Shown here: piece after piece, positions 55,043-64,000 of the stretch
How positions within the stretch are numbered: position 1 is the first letter of the stretch
Layout of the letters: each line of letters begins with the position of its first letter
Origin: Exiguobacterium sp. 9-2
Lineage (GTDB): Bacteria; Bacillota; Bacilli; Exiguobacteriales; Exiguobacteriaceae
Direction: 5' to 3'
Assembly (NCBI RefSeq): GCF_036287235.1
Contig: NZ_CP142850.1
Location: 2,063,127 to 2,127,126, forward strand
DNA length: 64,000 nucleotides
Program-made: the position numbers and the translations under genes
The notes under the pieces: generated by a model
What the model was told of the DNA's origin: nothing
Databases searched by the model: none
The model's input: only the letters and a program-made list of their open reading frames with translations

Positions 55043-55336
55043 TTAGTCTAACTGATCTTCGAGCGTGTTAAAGACTTCTTCGATTTCATCCCAAGTCGCT
55101 GTATCGTCTTCGTCGATTGGTACGAGGTTGAAGTCGTTGTCTCCATCACCGTATTCGTCGAGTTCGTAAACGAAGATATCGACTTCTTCTGCTTCGTCAT
55201 AATCTGCTCCAATTGGCTCGAGGAAGATGTATGTCTTGCTCGAACGTGGGCTTTCATAACGCAGACGTTCTACGAATTCGAAATCATTTCCTTCGCCGTC
55301 CGGAATTACGTAACGTGTTGGCTCATTCTGTTGCAT
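55043..55336 (-). CDS. yrzB: DUF1292 acidic protein (YrzB)
   Basis: A 97-residue, strongly acidic protein of the DUF1292 family, with RYESPRSSKTYIFLEPIG and the downstream DEDDTATWDEIEEVFNTL signature. Function is unknown. Its ATG, ten bases after AAAGGAG, lies 14 bases inside the end of an upstream paralogue, so the two are coupled. Confidence 0.85.
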   Translation of the reverse strand: MQQNEPTRYVIPDGEGNDFEFVERLRYESPRSSKTYIFLEPIGADYDEAEEVDIFVYELDEYGDGDNDFNLVPIDEDDTATWDEIEEVFNTLEDQLD

Positions 55337-55610
55337 CAGTGATCCGCTCCTTTAACGCAAGCTCGAGTTCATCCCAAGTTTGCTCATCATTTTCATCGAT
55401 CAGGCTCAATTCAAAATCATCTTCGCCTTCTCCATATTCATCGATCTCACAGATGATTAGATCATCCGCTCCTTCGTCAGGGTTACCGATCATTTCAAGA
55501 AATAGATAGGTTTTTCCTGTACGTTCACTTGAGTAACGGTACCATTCTTCGAAAAGATGTTCGCCGCCCTCTTCATCTGGAAAGAGATACTGACGTTTTT
55601 CTTCAGCCAT
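55323..55610 (-). CDS. Second DUF1292 protein
   Basis: A 95-residue paralogue of the next gene, with the same plan (YRYSSERTGKTYLFLEMIG, then DENDEQTWDELELAL) and similar acidity. One DUF1292 gene is the norm at this locus, so this is probably a tandem duplication that has since diverged. I start at ATG 55610, six bases after GGGGGAG. Function unknown. Confidence 0.82.
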   Translation of the reverse strand: MAEEKRQYLFPDEEGGEHLFEEWYRYSSERTGKTYLFLEMIGNPDEGADDLIICEIDEYGEGEDDFELSLIDENDEQTWDELELALKERITDATE

Positions 55611-55624
55611 CGGTTTCTCCCCCT

Positions 55625-56047
55625 TCATCGATTCGCCCGATCCAAATACGATTGCAGGATCATGACGGCAGCCATCTTATCGATGACTTGTTTTCGTTTC
55701 TTGCGGCTGACATCGGCATCGATCAGCATCCGTTCTGCTTGCATCGTCGTCAACCGTTCATCCATGAAGACGACTTCAAGCCCAGTATGCTGTTCGATTT
55801 CCTTCGCAAAGGCTTCACTCGCCTCCGCACGGGGACCGATGGAACCGTTCATGTTTTTCGGAAGACCAATGACTAGGATTTCGACATTGTATGTCTCCAT
55901 GATGACATCGAGCCGTTTGAAGGCTTCTGGGTAATCCGGTTCCGTCCACTTGACCGTCTCGACACCTTGCGCCGTCCAGCCCATCAAGTCACTGACCGCT
56001 ACCCCGATCGTCTTCGAACCGACGTCTAGTCCCATTGCACGTTTCAT
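55625..56047 (-). CDS. ruvX: Putative pre-16S rRNA nuclease / Holliday junction resolvase-like YqgF
   Basis: A 140-residue RNase H-fold protein with conserved acidic residues in [33 protein letters not shown] and [14 protein letters not shown]. Members mature the 5' end of 16S rRNA in E. coli (YqgF), and some cut branched DNA. The start overlaps ireB by 4 bases (ATGA). Homologue of yrrK in the conserved alaS-yrzL-yrrK run. Confidence 0.92.
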   Translation of the reverse strand: MKRAMGLDVGSKTIGVAVSDLMGWTAQGVETVKWTEPDYPEAFKRLDVIMETYNVEILVIGLPKNMNGSIGPRAEASEAFAKEIEQHTGLEVVFMDERLTTMQAERMLIDADVSRKKRKQVIDKMAAVMILQSYLDRANR

Positions 56048-56313
56048 TTTGAATTTCCACTCTCCGCCAAATAAGATTTCACGAGTTCTTCGAGCAATTC
56101 GTCACGTTCAATCTTACGAATTAAGTTACGTGCGTCATTATGACGAGGAATGTAAGCAGGATCTCCAGATAGGAGATAGCCGACGATTTGGTTGATCGGA
56201 TGATATCCTTTTTCTTCTAAAGCATGATAGACCGTCAACAACACATCCCGTGTCGCTGCTTTGTTATCGTCTTCTGGAAAGTTGAATTTCATCGTTTGAT
56301 CCATCTGACTCAC
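56044..56313 (-). CDS. ireB: IreB-family regulatory phosphoprotein (YrzL)
   Basis: An 89-residue protein of the IreB/DUF965 family with the diagnostic [17 protein letters not shown] block ([21 protein letters not shown]) and [22 protein letters not shown]. In Enterococcus, IreB is a substrate of the IreK kinase and affects cephalosporin tolerance; in Bacillus the role is unclear. I start at GTG 56313 ([10 protein letters not shown]), six bases after GAGGTG, which fits the family N-terminus better than the adjacent ATG. Confidence 0.92.
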   Translation of the reverse strand: MSQMDQTMKFNFPEDDNKAATRDVLLTVYHALEEKGYHPINQIVGYLLSGDPAYIPRHNDARNLIRKIERDELLEELVKSYLAESGNSK

Positions 56314-56347
56314 GTTCATCACCTCTTTCATATACACTACGTTTCTA

Positions 56348-58990
56348 TTATGCCAGTGATTGCACGTATTGTGAAGCGTACGCGAGTGCTTCTTCTAATT
56401 TCGACGCATCTTTCCCACCAGCTTGAGCCATGTCAGGGCGACCGCCACCGCCACCACCGCAGCGTGTTGCGACTTCCTTGATCAATTTACCAGCATGATA
56501 GCCTTGGTCGATTAAATCTTTTGAAACGCTTGCGACGAGATTGACTTTTTCACCTTGCGCACTACCGAGAACAATGATTGCTGATCCGAGTGAGCTCTTC
56601 AACTCATCCATCATACCGCGAAGGGCATCCATATCTGAGACGTCGACACGTTTCGCAAGCACACGTACGCCGTTGATTTCCTCAACATCGTCCTTTAGTG
56701 AAGCAGCTTCGATGTTCGCAAGTTTTGCTTGCAACGATTCGTTCGCCCGTTCCGTCTCACGAAGTTGTTGTTGCAGTGCTTCGATACGGACCGGAACTTC
56801 CGTCGTTTTCGTTTTCAAGACAGCTGCTGCTTGTTCGAGTGTTTCTAAGTGTTGATTCATCACACGATACGCGCCTGCACCTGTCACGGCTTCGATCCGG
56901 CGTGTACCTGCACCGATCCCAGACTCTGAGACGATCTTGAACAGACCGATCTCTGCAGTGTTTCCGACGTGGATTCCGCCACACAATTCAATCGAGTATG
57001 TGCCTGCTGAGACGACACGGACCGTTTCCCCGTACTTCTCACCGAACAATGCCATCGCGCCTTTTGCTTTTGCATCAGCGATGTTCATCTCTTCGATATC
57101 AACCGGTAATGATGCCCAGATCGCTTGGTTGACGTCTTGTTCGATTTTTGTCAACTCTTCTTGTGTCACGGCACCGAAGTGTGAGAAGTCGAAGCGGAGA
57201 CGTTCTGGAGAAACAAGTGATCCCGCTTGGTTGACGTGTGTTCCGAGCGTGTCTTTCAATGCTTTATGAAGCAAGTGTGTTGCTGTATGGTTTTTCGTGA
57301 CGGCTTTACGTTCTGCTGCTTCGACGTTTGCAACGACATCCGCCGCTTCCGTTGCGATTCCTGTACGGACGATGACCGTATGCAAGTTTTGACCGTTTGG
57401 TGCCTTTTGAACATCTTTGACATCAAGAACGAAGTCTTTGCCTTCGATTGTTCCTGTATCCGCTACTTCACCACCACTTTCAGCGTAGAACGGCGTGATA
57501 TCGAGAATGACTTGCGCTTCTTCACCAGCAGCCACTTCTGTGACTCGTTCTCCATCATGCAACAATGCGATGATTTTTGCATCCGCCTTAAGGTCGGTAT
57601 AGCCGACGAACGTACTTTTATCTTTTAGTGTCGAGAGGACTTCCGATTGTTGTTGCATCGAACCGCTCTCTTCACGTGCTGCCCGCGCACGTTGACGTTG
57701 CGCGTCCATCGCTTGTTTGAAGCCTTCTTCATCAACAGACATCTGATGATCTTCCGCATACTCAACTGTCAATTCGAGTGGGAAACCATACGTGTCATAC
57801 AGACGGAACGCATCTTCGCCACTGATGACGTGCTCACCGTTTGCTTTAGAATTCTGAGCCACCGTGTTCAAGATTGCAAGACCGTCATGAAGCGTCTCAT
57901 GGAAACGTTCTTCTTCGTTTTTAATGACGCGTTTGATGAAGTCCGCTTTTTCCGGAACTTGTGGGTAGAAGTCAACCATGACGTTCCCGACCGTATCAAC
58001 GAGTTCATACATGAACGGACGTTCGATCCCAAGCATTTTCGCATAACGAACCGCACGGCGTAGTAAACGACGAAGGACATATCCACGTCCTTCATTCGAA
58101 GGAAGAGCACCATCACCGATCGCAAATGATACAGTACGGATGTGGTCTGCGATGACTTTGAATGCTACATCAAGTTTCGAATCATCACGGTAGATCTTGC
58201 CGCTGATTTCTTCTGTCTTATGAATGATCGGCATGAACAGATCCGTATCGAAGTTCGTCGGCACGTCCTGCATGACACACGCCATCCGTTCGAGTCCCAT
58301 CCCAGTATCGATGTTTTTACGCGGAAGTTCCGTGTAGTTGCCGTGTCCGTCGTGGTTGTACTGACTGAAGACGATATTCCAGATCTCGAGATAGCGTTCG
58401 TTTTCGCCACCTGGATAAAGTTCTGAATCGTTCGGATCGTCTCCGAAAGCTGGACCACGATCGAAGAAGATTTCCGTATTCGGACCAGATGGACCTTCAC
58501 CGATTTCCCAGAAGTTATCTTCAAGCGGAATGATCCGCTCAGCCGGTACACCGAGTTCAAGCCAGATTTGACGCGCTGCATCATCTTCCGGATGAATCGT
58601 GACCGAAAGACGTTCTGGGTCAAGACCGTACCAGTCATCACTCGTCAAGAGTTCCCAACCCCATTTGATTGCATCTTCACGGAAGTAATCACCGACAGAG
58701 AAGTTTCCGAGCATCTCGAAGAACGTATGGTGACGCGCTGTTTTCCCGACGTTTTCGATATCGTTCGTCCGGATTGATTTTTGTGCGTTGACGATACGTG
58801 GATTATCAGGAATGACACGACCATCAAAATATTTCTTGAGTGTTGCAACACCCGAGTTGATCCACAAGAGCGATGGATCCTCGACCGGTACGAGCGAAGC
58901 ACTCGGTTCGATCGCATGCCCTTTGCTTTGGAAGAAATCAAGATACATCTGACGGATTTGTGCACCCGTTAATGGTTTTAGAGCTTTCAT
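56348..58990 (-). CDS. alaS: Alanyl-tRNA synthetase
   Basis: An 880-residue class II synthetase of standard length: catalytic domain (about 1-240), tRNA-recognition helices, editing domain with the zinc-binding HTATH (about 570) and CGGIH (about 670), and a C-terminal DHHA1-like glycine-rich end ([17 protein letters not shown]). It charges tRNA-Ala and hydrolyses mischarged Ser- or Gly-tRNA-Ala. The ATG at 58990 follows GGGGGTAAC. A T-box with an Ala specifier controls it. Confidence 0.97.
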   Translation of the reverse strand: MKALKPLTGAQIRQMYLDFFQSKGHAIEPSASLVPVEDPSLLWINSGVATLKKYFDGRVIPDNPRIVNAQKSIRTNDIENVGKTARHHTFFEMLGNFSVGDYFREDAIKWGWELLTSDDWYGLDPERLSVTIHPEDDAARQIWLELGVPAERIIPLEDNFWEIGEGPSGPNTEIFFDRGPAFGDDPNDSELYPGGENERYLEIWNIVFSQYNHDGHGNYTELPRKNIDTGMGLERMACVMQDVPTNFDTDLFMPIIHKTEEISGKIYRDDSKLDVAFKVIADHIRTVSFAIGDGALPSNEGRGYVLRRLLRRAVRYAKMLGIERPFMYELVDTVGNVMVDFYPQVPEKADFIKRVIKNEEERFHETLHDGLAILNTVAQNSKANGEHVISGEDAFRLYDTYGFPLELTVEYAEDHQMSVDEEGFKQAMDAQRQRARAAREESGSMQQQSEVLSTLKDKSTFVGYTDLKADAKIIALLHDGERVTEVAAGEEAQVILDITPFYAESGGEVADTGTIEGKDFVLDVKDVQKAPNGQNLHTVIVRTGIATEAADVVANVEAAERKAVTKNHTATHLLHKALKDTLGTHVNQAGSLVSPERLRFDFSHFGAVTQEELTKIEQDVNQAIWASLPVDIEEMNIADAKAKGAMALFGEKYGETVRVVSAGTYSIELCGGIHVGNTAEIGLFKIVSESGIGAGTRRIEAVTGAGAYRVMNQHLETLEQAAAVLKTKTTEVPVRIEALQQQLRETERANESLQAKLANIEAASLKDDVEEINGVRVLAKRVDVSDMDALRGMMDELKSSLGSAIIVLGSAQGEKVNLVASVSKDLIDQGYHAGKLIKEVATRCGGGGGGRPDMAQAGGKDASKLEEALAYASQYVQSLA

Positions 58991-59023
58991 GAACAGTTAC
59001 CCCCATTGGTTTTATTTGGACGC

Positions 59024-59270
59024 AAAAAAGCGATGCTTTCATCCCTGAAAAGGGACGAAAGCATCGCTTCCGTGGTACCACCCTCGTTCGTAAGCAATCC
59101 ATTGCCTACCTCGAACATCTGATAACGGGGATGACCCGCAGGTGTTTACACCCGACTCCGGAAGGAGCTTCAAAGGGACTCGAGAAAGTGATTGCAGCAG
59201 ACTCACTTCTCTCTGGACTCGAGTTTTCCTTTTACTTATCTTCCATCAACGTGTTACGTCCATTCATCTA
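59024..59270 (-). ncRNA. T-box leader of alaS (specifier GCT)
   Basis: Read on the minus strand: stem I region with the GAGAGAAGTGAGTCTGCTGCAA block, a specifier loop TTTGAAGCTCCTTCC with the Ala codon GCT at 59168-59166, then the T-box core AACGAGGGTGGTACCACGG (59088-59070). A terminator with an 18-bp or longer stem (AAGCGATGCTTTC and complement) and six T follows. Core TGGT would pair with ACCA of tRNA-Ala. The specifier is less certain than the core. Confidence 0.9.
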
Positions 59271-59275
59271 TCGTG

Positions 59276-59304
59276 ATTATTACCTATCGAACAGCATCCG
59301 TCAA
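59276..59304 (-). promoter_or_regulatory. Predicted alaS promoter
   Basis: On the minus strand TTGACG (59304-59299) with TAATAAT (59282-59276) at 16-17 bases spacing. It overlaps the last codons of recD2, so alaS has its own transcript. Confidence 0.65.
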
Positions 59305-61526
59305 GTCTTTGTCACCCCACCGAGTCGTTCGATCAATCGTGTTCGGCGCCGGGGTTCCTCTTCTTGCGACGCTTTATGGAACGCACGCGGATCACCGAAT
59401 AATAACAAACTCGATTTTGCCCGAGTAACTGCCGTATAAATTAAATTTCGGGAATGTTTGAACGCCCCCGTGAAATAGACCGGCATCAAGACGATCGGAA
59501 ACTCAGATCCTTGCGCTTTGTGGATCGTAATCGCATAGGCGTGCGTGAATTGATCCCAATCACTCCGGTTGTACTCGACCTCCGTCTGATCGAACCGGGC
59601 GATGATTTTATCGACTTTATCGACATTCTCTTTAGCGAAGAAGATATTGACGATTTCGCCGATATCTCCGTTATAGACGTTTTCTTCCGCATTGTTGACG
59701 AGCTGGAGAATCTTGTCCCCGGTCCGGTAAATCCGCGTCCCTTGTTTGACTTCCCGTTTCTTCGGTTCCTCCGGGTTATAGACGCGTTGCAAGGCGACAT
59801 TCAATTCGTCGATCCCGACCTGACCACGGTAAGTCGGCGCGAGGACCTGTACATCGAATTTCGAGTAGCCTTTTGCGAGTGCTTTTTCCGCGAAGGCCGA
59901 GATGCCCCGTAACGTCTCTTGCGGAGACGCAGTATAGAAGCGGCGATCCGCAAGTGGTGATAACAAATCAGCAGACGTCGTCCGGTTCTTCAAATCGTGC
60001 GCAAGACGCAATATCGAAGAATCTTCTGCTTGACGATGGACGACGTTCAAACGGACGACGGGAATTCCTTCCGTATCCATCAAGTCTGCCAGCACCTGTC
60101 CTGGACCGACGGATGGCAATTGATCGCGGTCACCGACGAACAAGATCTTCATGCCATTCGGGACGGCGCGAAGCAAACTCGATAACAAGTAGATATCAAT
60201 CATCGACGATTCATCGATGATCAGTACTTTTCCCGTGATCGGCTGATCCTCATTCAGTTGAAAGTTCGTTCCATCATACTTTAAGAGACGGTGAATCGTC
60301 ATCGCCGGTACATCTGTTGCTTCCGATAGACGTTTAGCGGCACGTCCCGTCGGTGCAACAAGGACGTATGGATAGACATCCCCTGTCTTGACGCGACTCT
60401 TCTCAAGCGGCCAGTCATGAATTTCTTGCAACGCATGCAAAATTCCCTTGATGACAGTCGTCTTACCGGTACCCGGTCCACCAGTCAAGACCATCAGCGG
60501 CGCTTTGACCGCTAACTCGATCGCTTCTCGCTGTTGCGCAGCATATTCCATGCCGAACTGTTCTTCGAGGTGACCAATTGCTTCAAGGATCGTCGCGACA
60601 TCGACTTCTTGTTCGGCACCGTTTGCCATGACGCGTGCTAGTTCCTTCGCCGCGCGGACTTCCGCATAAAAGATCGTCGGTAAATACAAGCAACCTTCTT
60701 CAAGCTTGACCTTATCTTCAGCGAGCAATAGTTCGATCGCTTGTTCTAGCCGCTCTCCCGGATCTTCCCCTAGCAGACGGGGTGCCCGTTGCAATAGCGA
60801 GTCGACCGTCGCGAAGGCATGTCCCTCGCCCGCTTCTTGTTCTAATATATGCATGATCGAAGCAGCGACACGCTCCGGGTGTAATCCGACAAGTCCGAGG
60901 TGCGCGGCAATATGATCGGCTGTCTTAAAGCCAATCCCGTTTACTTCATACATCAAGGAATACGGATTCTCCCGAATCCGTGCCATGGCGTCGCCCTCGT
61001 ACGCGGCATAGATCTTTGCCGCCAGCTTCGGTGTGACATCAAACGGTGCTAAGAACAGCATCAACTGATCGACACCGTATAGCGTCGCGAGTCGATTCAA
61101 TATGATGTCTGCTTGTTTTTGTTTTAACCCAGGCACCTGATTCAGTACCCGTTCATCCTTTAATATGAGATCCACTGCGTCTTCTCCAAGAGCATCGACG
61201 ATATTTTTCGCTGTTTTCGGACCAATGCCGGTGAACGAACCATTCGTCAAGAAGCGGATCGTCGCATGTTTAGTCATCGGAACCGATCGGCGAATCAGCT
61301 CCGCCTTCAGTTGTTTTCCGAAGCGAGGATGATCAACGAGACGACCGAATGCTTGATACGTCCCTCCGAGTTCGATTCCGACTCCTGTACCCGTAATGAC
61401 GAGCTCGGTCTCTTTTAATTCAAAGTTCTTTTCTTTGACGGCGACCAGTACAATGGAGTGTGCTTCCTCTTCAGAAGAAAAGAGCACACGTTTGACGCGC
61501 CCGACGACTTGATGGGGGTGCTCCAT
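59301..61526 (-). CDS. recD2: RecD2 helicase (RecD/TraA type)
   Basis: A 741-residue SF1 5'-3' DNA helicase. The N-terminal part (about 1-330) has OB-like and helix-hairpin-helix segments (GIGPKTAKNIVDALGED, GIGFKTADHIAAHLG). Walker A GGPGTGKTT is at about 350 and Walker B VLIIDESSMID follows. SH3-like and final motifs TYRGQVGIDELN and HAYAITIHKAQGSEF come next. It acts alone, without RecBC, in mismatch repair and fork maintenance in Bacillus. I start at ATG 61526 after AAGGTGGAG. Homologue of yrrC. Confidence 0.93.
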   Translation of the reverse strand: MEHPHQVVGRVKRVLFSSEEEAHSIVLVAVKEKNFELKETELVITGTGVGIELGGTYQAFGRLVDHPRFGKQLKAELIRRSVPMTKHATIRFLTNGSFTGIGPKTAKNIVDALGEDAVDLILKDERVLNQVPGLKQKQADIILNRLATLYGVDQLMLFLAPFDVTPKLAAKIYAAYEGDAMARIRENPYSLMYEVNGIGFKTADHIAAHLGLVGLHPERVAASIMHILEQEAGEGHAFATVDSLLQRAPRLLGEDPGERLEQAIELLLAEDKVKLEEGCLYLPTIFYAEVRAAKELARVMANGAEQEVDVATILEAIGHLEEQFGMEYAAQQREAIELAVKAPLMVLTGGPGTGKTTVIKGILHALQEIHDWPLEKSRVKTGDVYPYVLVAPTGRAAKRLSEATDVPAMTIHRLLKYDGTNFQLNEDQPITGKVLIIDESSMIDIYLLSSLLRAVPNGMKILFVGDRDQLPSVGPGQVLADLMDTEGIPVVRLNVVHRQAEDSSILRLAHDLKNRTTSADLLSPLADRRFYTASPQETLRGISAFAEKALAKGYSKFDVQVLAPTYRGQVGIDELNVALQRVYNPEEPKKREVKQGTRIYRTGDKILQLVNNAEENVYNGDIGEIVNIFFAKENVDKVDKIIARFDQTEVEYNRSDWDQFTHAYAITIHKAQGSEFPIVLMPVYFTGAFKHSRNLIYTAVTRAKSSLLLFGDPRAFHKASQEEEPRRRTRLIERLGGVTKT

Positions 61527-61642
61527 CACTCCACCTTCTTTCTCTCTTTTTCATTCGCTGCTTTCATCATAGCATTCGTTTACCGGATTTTAAATCAGGG
61601 AAAGATACCGTGAAACATTTCGTTAAGAGGAGGAGTTCAAGG

Positions 61643-62191
61643 ATGGCACGTTTACCGATTGCAGGATTGTGTGAATTAGTACTTGAAGTCGAGGATATGG
61701 ATCGCGCCCTTGGCTTTTGGAATGAGACACTTGGTATTCCGATTGTCGAGCAATGGGCACCTGAGGATGCTGAGCCGAGCAAAGAACAATCTAAACAAGA
61801 TGGGGTCTGGGCAACGTGGCTCTACATTGGCGGCAACACCCGACTCGGTCTTTGGCTGAAACGGGACTTCACGATGGAAGAACGAACCGTTAAACATTTA
61901 CCGGTCTCCGAATGGGATACGTTGTACGATGAAGGCGGAGTCCATGTCCATTGTGCCTTTTACGTTGAGAAGGACGAGTTCCAGCAAGCCTTAAATCAGC
62001 TTCGGGAAGCTTCAATCACCGTGAAGCTAAGAGAATGGGATGAACAGGAGACCTCGAACCAAAAAGAGTATTCCGCTTATTTCAAGGATACAGAAAATAA
62101 CGTCATCGAACTGTATACGAAAAACATGGATGAAGCCTATGAAGACTTTTCCGGACCTCCGCTTCGTGTCATCCGTGAAGTCGGGAATTAA
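61643..62191 (+). CDS. VOC-superfamily (glyoxalase/bleomycin-resistance-like) protein
   Basis: A 182-residue vicinal-oxygen-chelate protein with two beta-alpha-beta-beta-beta units: LCELVLEVEDMDRALGFWNETLGIP at the start and VHVHCAFYVEKDEFQQALNQL in the middle, ending in YFKDTENNVIELYTK. Metal-site candidates are the His residues at about 99-101 and the Glu near 153. It could be a dioxygenase, lyase or binding protein; none is indicated. I start at ATG 61643, nine bases after AGGAGG. It interrupts the usual recD2-TPR-mnmA order on the opposite strand. Confidence 0.78.
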   Translation: MARLPIAGLCELVLEVEDMDRALGFWNETLGIPIVEQWAPEDAEPSKEQSKQDGVWATWLYIGGNTRLGLWLKRDFTMEERTVKHLPVSEWDTLYDEGGVHVHCAFYVEKDEFQQALNQLREASITVKLREWDEQETSNQKEYSAYFKDTENNVIELYTKNMDEAYEDFSGPPLRVIREVGN

Positions 62192-62198
62192 ATACCAT

Positions 62199-62236
62199 AC
62201 AAAAAAGACGACTCCGCCTGGAATCGTCTTTTTTAG
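62199..62236. terminator. Bidirectional terminator, VOC gene and TPR gene
   Basis: AAAAAAGACGA-TCC pairs with GGA-TCGTCTTTTTT. Confidence 0.85.
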
Positions 62237-62237
62237 A

Positions 62238-62903
62238 TCAATCTGCTTGTTTTAATAACGCATCCATCTTCGCTTTTGCATCTCGTGCAAGGGCGTGTTC
62301 CGGCTGATAGGCAAGAACGGCTTCAAGTTCTGCATAACAGGCTTCCTGTTGACCGAGGAAGGCAAGAGCAATCGCATAATTGTATCGTGCATCTGTATGC
62401 GTTTCGTCAAGCATCAAGACATGCTCGAACATCTCGACCGCTTCTTCCAACTTCTCGTTTTGCGCTAAGGCAAGTCCGTATTGGAACGAGATCTCGATAT
62501 CGACACCGTTTAGTTCTGACGCGCGTTGTAAACGAGGTAAGCCGCGTACTGGATCACCGAGTTTTTGATACGTCATCCCTAGCATGAAATGGAGATCCGC
62601 GTCGTCAAGTCCGTACAATAACGCTGCGCGCAATGATTCCTCTGCTTCGACGAGTTGATCGGCAGCAAAGAACAGAGCGCCTTTCGCATAATAGGCACTC
62701 GCAAACGTATTATCAATCATCAGTGCCCGGTCATAAAAACGAAGGGCACGATCAGCGTCGTTCATCGATTGGAGTAATGTTCCAAGATTGACGTACGCCG
62801 TCGGATCTTTTGGGTTTTCTTCGATCGCATCATTAAAAGCTTGCGCTGCTAATTCATAATTTCCAGCTTCTAGATGCCGGAACCCTACTTCATTATAGTT
62901 CAT
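62238..62903 (-). CDS. yrrB: TPR-repeat protein (YrrB-like)
   Basis: A 221-residue protein made almost entirely of tetratricopeptide repeats, about six in a row: NEVGFRHLEAGNYELAAQAF, NLGTLLQSMNDADRALRFY, AKGALFFAADQLVEAEESL and so on. TPR superhelices bind protein partners. It lies 13 bases after mnmA and is co-transcribed with it, as yrrB is with trmU in B. subtilis. No catalytic function is expected. Confidence 0.88.
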   Translation of the reverse strand: MNYNEVGFRHLEAGNYELAAQAFNDAIEENPKDPTAYVNLGTLLQSMNDADRALRFYDRALMIDNTFASAYYAKGALFFAADQLVEAEESLRAALLYGLDDADLHFMLGMTYQKLGDPVRGLPRLQRASELNGVDIEISFQYGLALAQNEKLEEAVEMFEHVLMLDETHTDARYNYAIALAFLGQQEACYAELEAVLAYQPEHALARDAKAKMDALLKQAD

Positions 62904-62916
62904 CTTCTTTTGCTCC

Positions 62917-64000
<1,084 letters not shown>

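Noticed and set aside
59131-59439. Open plus-strand frames over the alaS T-box and recD2 end
   Set aside because: They run antisense through a well-defined T-box leader and lack ribosome sites.

Overview
The window is ordinary chromosome of a low-to-moderate-GC Firmicute of the order Bacillales. Gene content, gene order, the strong AGGAGG-type ribosome sites and the frequent TTG/GTG starts fit Exiguobacterium best. That genus call is an inference from gene order and protein character, not from a search. There are no rRNA or tRNA genes, insertion sequences, prophage genes or CRISPR arrays, and no sporulation genes.

Layout. 0-9.6 kb: pdhB(partial)-pdhA, def, rnjA-rpoY, a HAD phosphatase, a Ktr potassium-channel subunit, cydAB and dapL, in an order close to the Bacillus subtilis pdh/ykr/yku region. 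9.6-23 kb: a more mixed stretch with a CcpC-like LysR regulator, a lone DsbB/BdbC, an FAD oxidoreductase, nadE, a BsuPI lipoprotein, a CvfC-like HEAT protein, a hydrolase/acetyltransferase pair, two unrecognised proteins, brnQ, a DegV protein, a lipid-phosphatase operon and yjcG. 23-51 kb matches the B. subtilis yja/yjb region: fabI, a RodA/FtsW protein, the relQ-nadK-pseudouridine synthase operon divergent from the CYTH gene yjbK, spxH, pepF, coiA, cls, mecA, spx, oppBCDF with three OppA-like proteins, trpS, and fabHF. 51-64 kb matches the yrr region: mtnN, greA, udk, trmR, mltG, two DUF1292 genes, ruvX, ireB, alaS, recD2, a TPR gene and mnmA(partial).

Regulation visible in the DNA. Two T-box leaders (trpS with specifier TGG; alaS with specifier GCT) have acceptor-pairing bases that match the expected tRNA discriminators. 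Two FapR boxes overlap the promoters of fabI and fabHF. A perfect Rex palindrome lies upstream of pdhA and a near-perfect one upstream of cydAB. CodY-like boxes lie at the promoters of brnQ and of the second oppA. Most convergent gene ends share bidirectional hairpin terminators.

The most notable feature is the brnQ leader. A CodY box abuts the promoter, and a strong ribosome site then starts an 18-residue peptide with a Leu-Ile-Val-Ile run. Three consecutive, mutually overlapping hairpins follow, the last being an intrinsic terminator just before brnQ, a branched-chain amino-acid importer. This has the architecture of a ribosome-mediated attenuator, unexpected in a group that mostly uses T-boxes for this job. 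Other points of interest are a membrane-anchored OppA paralogue with no lipobox cysteine, a short HAD-like protein without its C-terminal motifs, a 45-residue basic protein whose stop codon lies inside its terminator, and a small gene whose last codons form a shared 34-base palindrome.
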